Positions 58,001 to 64,000 of a DNA stretch of 64,000 bases are shown piece after piece; positions within the stretch are counted from its first letter, which is position 1, and every line of letters starts with the position of its first letter. Origin of the DNA: Trogon surrucura (Eukaryota; Chordata; Aves; Trogoniformes; Trogonidae). The notes beneath the pieces are model-generated. The model was not told where the DNA came from. It ran no database searches and saw nothing but the letters and a program-made list of their open reading frames with translations. Both the position numbers and the translations under genes were made by a program. Where the stretch lies: NCBI GenBank assembly GCA_020746105.1, contig CM036628.1:1622001-1686000 (forward strand). The letters run 5' to 3'.

Positions 58001-61000
58001 TCCAGATAGACAGAAATGTTTTAAATAAGCAGAGAAAAAAGGTTGAGAAATTGGAGAAAGACAAGAAGCCTAACAGGTTAGCCATCCTACTTCCCTTGCT
58101 GGTACTGATCTACTGAGATACCTATTTCTAAAAGGAAAAATAACAATAAAGATTTTTAAAAAGGGAGATTTAGGAATTTTACGCTGCTATGGAGCAGCCC
58201 AAACTCAAGCCCTGTCCTTTCTGGTCCTCAGCCCTCATTCAGACACATTCTGCCCACCTGGTACAGAAGCTTCATCACCTGCTCCTGCCACGGCTCTGCA
58301 CAGCTCAGGCGCGCCGACACGGGAGGTTCCGCTGCCGAAGGAGCTTTGCGCCCGTTTCTGTTAAAACTTTTGTGAAAACAAGTTGGAATGAAATTATAGA
58401 TTTAGAAATACATTCTTTGCCAATTTTTGCCACATCAGTTTCCCCCAGGGCAGGGATTTGCTTTGCCCTTCTGCCACAGATCGGCCCTGGGGGTGTTCTG
58501 CTCCCAGGGTAACAAATGTTGTATTACTCGGGTCCGTAACTTTAATAATTCTTTTCTATCTATTACTAAATGGCCTTCTCCAAAATTGCAGATGCTCTGT
58601 GTTACTATGGACAAAACAATTAAAAAGGCAACCTCATCCCTGAACTTTTGTTAACCCCTAGGGCTTCCCTGCGGAGGGGTAGAGAGGAAGGAAAGGTTTC
58701 AGCTTGTAGGAAACAATTTTTTAATTCAGAAGATCTTTATGTTTGGGAGTCTGTTTTTTGTCATAAAGCATTAGAAAATGCCTAACTCTCGAAACAGTGA
58801 TTATATTTTATGAAAACCAGGTCACTGTAATCACAGGCCTACCTCAATATCTAGTAGTTGAGGAAATATTTTGTTGCTAGTTAATTTTAAAACATTAGGT
58901 CAAAGTAAAAGAAATTTGCAGCTTCAAAGAGATAAGTTGATGAGATAGCTGTTGGAGCTGCATCACCACTGTGAACCGTGAGGTCCAAAACAGGCTGAAT
59001 GCAAAAATTTACCTTAAATGACAAATAAATAATTTTGAGACCCTGAATTCACAGGGCACTTGAGTTTGTTGGGTTTTGTGCTGTGGTTGTTGGTGTGGGC
59101 TTTGTTCAAAATTGCCTTCTGAGTTGCAGAAAACTGATGCGTAACGTTTTATTTTCATGTTCTGGGATGGGCTTTAGAAGCGCACTCTTAAATTATTATA
59201 GTTTAATACAAGTGTAGTCAAAATAATTAAAAATTATGTCCTAACAACCGCTAAACTGGCCGAGTTAAAGTTCAGGTGGAAAGTGCAGCCTTCTATAGTT
59301 TACAACAAGTTTCTTTAGCTTCTAAACTGCTCTGTTCAGGACTTCAAAGTCCAAAGCTTGTTAATTGAGTTCTAGGGCTTTTGAAGAAAAAACTCCAAAG
59401 TTACTTCATCGAAATGTTAGCCAGTAAAATGAAACGTAATTAAACTAAAATAGCCTGAAGAGCATGGCTAATAGTCAGTGCCTCTACAGAACAGCTGCTG
59501 GTTCCTTTTAGCTGTTATTCTAGCGTTTTCTCCAGTCACCATCACCTAGCTTAGATAAACCTGCAGTTGTAGCATGGATGATATCTCTTTGTATTTTGTG
59601 TCCTTGCAGTAAGTTACAAGATTTTAAAATCCATGGGAATCCACTCACGCGACAGGTAGAGTTGTTCTAATGGAAGTTCATTGGGTCTAATCTTTGAAAC
59701 TCCAGAGGAATGTTTTCCTCAAAGATGGAATGGCTCAAAATAGACTTTGAGCAAAGCAGAAAACCTGAAGTTGCCTGAGATAAATACAGGCCATCTGGAA
59801 TTTTGAGCTATAATGGCCTCAGAGGCTGGAAATGAACTTCCTCCCTCTAGAGAAGACAATGTGTATTGTAGCCTCATCCACTCCAGACTTTGCATGTCAA
59901 AGCGCTCTGCTGGAGCGAGTCTTTACTGAAGCTGCAGAAAGCTTTTAATCTCTGGGACAAGCCACTGCAGTCTAAGATGTGTTAAATTACTTCTACAAAC
60001 AATCAGTTTTTTCCATTCCCTTCTGGAACAGTTAATTACATGAAGCCCCACTGAATACATGAAAGCTGATGCTATCTGTTTTCCTCTGGGTTTAGATTTG
60101 AACGCTACAGTTTCTAGCCTGGGTTTCTTCAGTCAGGCCTGCCTGCGGATCGAGCACGGTTTTTACTCCGGCGTAGAACTGAACGCTGTGATTTCCACCC
60201 AAACCTTGCACTGGCACACCTGCAGCCTCCCGGTGGCAGGTGCTACTTCAGTACCGAGCATACTACTTCTACTTCCGTCGTAGATCCCGAATGTGAAGCT
60301 CCTCAAAGGCGAGATTTATACGAAGTACCACAAGCCATTAGAAAAAGAGTCTTTGAAACTGTTGGAGAATGTGGACTTAGTGTTAAGGGCACATGTCTTA
60401 AGTCATGGGAAATGGACAGGGGCCGCCTCAGCCCGCTTCCGTCAGCAGCGTTCAAAAATACTTTAATCTGTCTGGGTGGAAATATTCCATTTAGCTTTCT
60501 TGAGCACCAACTAGAGAAGGCTTGTCAAACTTACCCTTAATCTACTTGGAAAAGCTGCCATGATCGCCTTAGAGTAACTCTTCTATCAGCATGATGTGGA
60601 GTTACATCCGAGCCAAGTTCTCAGAGGTAAAAAACCACTTGGGTTCATTGTACTACCTAGACTGTTAAATAAATCACCCGTGAGCTTTTCATCTCTAAGC
60701 ATGCAATTAGAGCGCACCTCACCTGTCCCGAAGGGAGAAGGCAAAGGCTTTAAGTATGTGCAAAGGCAGCCCAGCGTTCGTGGCACCGGGACTTTAACGC
60801 TTCGCTGCTGACGCCCTTCTGACGGTTTCAAGGCAAATGGTCTCCCTGTGGTTAAGGCACGTGAAGGAACGGACCAAGAGTGACCTGGCAGATTTAACAT
60901 CCCACCAGTTCTTTCTCTGGATCATTTTTACTTCCGATTCAGCAAGGTGTAAAAGCAGTTATCATTTACTGGGTACAGGTACTGTTCTTGGTTATAGCCA

Positions 61001-63928
61001 CAAAGAAAAAATGATCTTGTAAGAGGGGGAAAAGCTTGTGTTTGGGCTATCAATTTCTGCCTGTGATCCTAGAATAGTTAAACTAATTAACTTGACTAGT
61101 GTCACTTAGCCATACTGTTAATTTTGTGTCCTCTTCTGTCCACACACACTTTTATTTGCCAGCACTTGAGAGCAGTGACTGTCCTTTGTAAGTGTAAAGG
61201 GGTCCTGACCTCACCATATAGTTCCAAATTAAACAAATGCTGCCATATAAGTTAAAATTTAATAAGAATCAAAAAGGGTCTCTTCTCCACTGAGGAGGCA
61301 GTGCCAGATAACAGATCAAATTCCTTCCTGGAGCCAGCAAGCAACAGTGGTTATTTCACCTCCTTGCATAATTACTAGGTTTAAGTCCTAAATGCCTTCT
61401 CAGAACGCCCCAGCCTTCATATACTACGAGATTATCTGTGCATTTATCTTGGGTTTGTTTCCTCTGTATTACTGGCCTAAGCAGGTGTGGGACTTTGAAT
61501 CCTGGAGGGAAAGAGGCCCGATTCATGAGAGGTAGCAATTATCTGAGGGTGAAGGATGTGAACAGAAGAGAATAAGTAGGAATTGTAACGTTACTGGCTT
61601 CATTTTAAAAGGTAAAAACTTTGCCAATGGCAGCCCATGGCACAAAAAGTCACTACGTGGATGCTTGTGCTTGATCCGTACCATCAGGTGCAGTAACTTC
61701 TGTGCAAAGAGGCAAGTCGTTGCTCCTGGTATTTTCAACTACAGGGTCGCCTTGTTGCGTTTTTGCTTACGATCTCTGACTCAGTGCGAATTGTTGCTGG
61801 ATAACACATCTAAATTCCTTTTACATTAGCTATTTGTGTGTTCACGAAACATTTATTCAAAGTGATCAGGAGAGGCCACTTCCTTATCCCTGCAAGCACC
61901 ACAAACACAGAGTTAAATCTTTGAGAAACAAGCTGTTGCTGTCACTGAATTGTTCCCTAGCTGCTGGTGCTCAAGCCTTCCCAGAGGCAAACTAAACCAA
62001 TTCTGGAATGCTCCCAGGTTCTATCAGCTCCTGAGATGATCCTCCTTCTAAGATGTAGTTTGTTTTCCACACATTAGCTTGAGGCGCTGACGTAGTAGAG
62101 ACTTTGAGTCACGCTGGGCTACAAAAACATCATTGGGGCGCTGTGTTTGTGCCTCCTGTCGCTAAGATGATAAGCGAGGATGATTGTTTATCAAGTCTCT
62201 GAATTGTGCTCTACGAGTTCTGGATTTGAGCCTCGGAAGGAGGGGTGGAAGGACAAAAGCACGCTATTCAAGTGCAGACACCGAGAAAAGTCCGAGGAGA
62301 TACTACCGCAGAGGACACAGGAGTAATTTCTACCAAAATAGAGATTTACATCACTCTAGCTTGGCCGCACGGATTACTCCAGTACAAGTTTATTTTGAAA
62401 CACAGAATAAACGAATGCCCCATGAAAATAAGAAGCTTTACAAATAATACTGACCAAAAGAACATGACAAAGCTGCCTGAATGTTAACTTAATTCACAAA
62501 TGCCTTTTGAGGTTTGGAAATACATTTTTTTTGTTCTGAATTGAGACACAAAGAAACTGGGACTATACCTGCTCACCCTCCTGCTGCTCCAACTTGTCTC
62601 CTTAAAGCCCTGTCACTCCCTCAAGTAAGGGGAAAATGTGTTTTTAAACACTTATCCATGGAATGAGCTGCACCACGTTATACTTAAGACACCTGCTAAC
62701 TCATTACAACCCTGTTTATTAACAACACAACTTTAGTAACTAAATCCTGTGTCTCTGATCACAACAAAAATGAAACTGATTTTGAAGGGGAGTATTTTAC
62801 GTCATTCTTAGTTCCGTAGCCTTTCACTTGCTGACAGTCCCAGCAGAGTACCACACTGTACTACTGGGCAACACCAGCAACAGTTCTTTAAAGTTTTAAA
62901 CATTAATCGTTTTACGAACTGGTCTGGATCTCGAATTACCAGAAATCACCACTTGTTTGACAATTCTAAGCCAGACCTTGCCTTCTGTTTTATAACAATA
63001 GGGTAGAACCTGTTCATCTGGATGACAGAACTTTTGGAAATAAGAAACATTTTTTTCACATTGTAAAGTTGACGGCCTCTGAGACTAAAATCGCATTTCC
63101 TGCCAAACCAATGGATACAATAAACTCTTCAAAGTGTGTCAACACAGAGCTGGATGAACACAGACCTGGATGTACCCATCCCTTTAGGCACGTCCCCCTT
63201 CTCTCTTCAGCTCTACCAGTTCCACCCGTCCCCGGCCATCCATTTGCCCTGTCTCCACAAACTAGAAGAGAGGAAGATGAGAGAACAAAGAGACGAAGTC
63301 CTTCGGGCTAAGCAGACTCAATGTTTCACATTTCCTTCGCAGGGCCAGGTTTGGCATGGTTGAAGCTTCCTTTCTCTCCTGCCACTCAGCGACTGCGCAG
63401 CACCGTGCAAGTCAGAGGTCATCTGTGGCTCTGCTGAAATATTTCCAAACGGCTCCTGCAGGCCCCTCAGGATTAGTAGGATTTGTCCTTGCAAGGTGTA
63501 ACGGGAGAAGGGGAAGTTATCTACAGGTTCTCTCCAGCAAGGGTTGCAGGAGTTTCCTCCTGCCTGGCACCCTGCGTGGCAGCCCCTGGAGCTGGGAGCT
63601 GACGTGCCCTGGAGCAGGCTGCTCCGGCCAACCTGCCAAGAAGGGAACTGCTCCACCCACCACCGCGCCGCTGACAGAAACCTCCAGGAGCCTAGGGAGG
63701 CCAAAATTAGCCGCAGCAGTTTAGATAATCCTGGGAGATACCGCGATCTTTTCCTTTGTTCGTTCAGCACCCCCAGTAGAGCAGGCCAGCTCCTGAAGCG
63801 CTATATTCAGTTCATGGTAACGTCATTTGCTCACACGTGTGGATGTCTTTTACCTACACGGTGTGTTTGAGAGTCAGATAAGCTTTGCCTCCACATCCTT
63901 CATTTTGTACTTCTAAACAGTGCTCTTG
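55026..63928. other. Region without a recognised gene
   Basis: About 9 kb, AT-rich with an 18-base A-tract at 56539-56556 and GC-richer patches near 57400-57760 and 63350-63720. Open frames up to about 150 codons occur on both strands of the GC-rich patches, but none shows a domain or family match. I see no transposable element in it. Confidence 0.6.
56539..56556. repeat. 18-base A-tract
   Basis: A pure run of A, the longest mononucleotide tract noted in the window. It may be an old retroposon tail or simple slippage. No target-site duplication was identified. Confidence 0.9.
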
Positions 63929-64000
63929 GTTCAGCTTCATTCCTCGTTCAGCTTCATTCCTCGTTCAGCTTCATTCCTCATTCAGCTTCATTCCTCATTC
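63929..64000. repeat. 17-bp minisatellite running off the window edge
   Basis: The unit gttcagcttcattcctc is repeated at 63929-63945, 63946-63962 and 63963-63979, then with a first-base change (attcagcttcattcctc) at 63980-63996, and a fifth copy begins at 63997. The array is cut by the end of the window, so its length is unknown. Confidence 0.97.

Noticed and set aside
63318-63870. Overlapping frames of 150, 122 and 108 codons near the right end
   Set aside because: Three frames over the same GC-rich bases on both strands indicate base composition, not coding. No motif or splice structure was found.

Overview
The window is vertebrate nuclear DNA, most likely from a bird. The protein-coding sequence is split into small exons with GT-AG introns. 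The only clear interspersed repeats are remnants of CR1, the main LINE of birds and other sauropsids, and repeat density is low. A turtle or crocodilian cannot be excluded from sequence alone.

One gene dominates. On the + strand, 18 exons between 3747 and 37620 encode the last 777 residues of a VEGF receptor tyrosine kinase. They cover Ig-like domains 6 and 7, the transmembrane helix, the juxtamembrane segment, a split kinase domain with a kinase insert, and the C-terminal tail with its stop codon. All reading-frame phases agree across all 17 introns. By analogy with the 30-exon FLT1 and KDR genes these are exons 13-30; exons 1-12 lie upstream of the window. The protein is a mosaic relative to the three mammalian receptors. 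Its membrane segment and last residues resemble FLT1, its activation loop and much of the kinase core resemble KDR, and several N-lobe and C-lobe stretches resemble FLT4. The kinase insert and most of the tail match none of them. This fits the fourth vertebrate VEGF receptor (VEGFR4, kdr-like, KDRL), which is known from fish and other non-mammals and absent from placental mammals. I recognised it from memory of the family, not by a search.

The kinase looks active: glycine loop, beta3 Lys, alphaC Glu, HRD, DFG and both activation-loop tyrosines are present. The signalling tail differs from the known receptors. It has a YxxM motif, a PPxY motif, and no evident counterpart of the KDR kinase-insert tyrosine site. 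The intron after the Ig6 exon, where FLT1 and KDR make soluble receptors, here stays open for 82 codons and encodes a strongly hydrophobic segment. The intron after the transmembrane exon also stays open for 75 codons.

Layout: 1-3746 is probably intron with no recognised exon; 3747-9854 extracellular domain, membrane and juxtamembrane exons; 11147-25006 kinase exons; 26625-37620 tail exons; 37621 to about 42.6 kb a possible long 3' UTR; 42.6-64 kb sequence without a recognisable gene. That last stretch holds A-tracts, small CpG-rich patches, short CR1 fragments and a 17-bp minisatellite that runs off the right edge.
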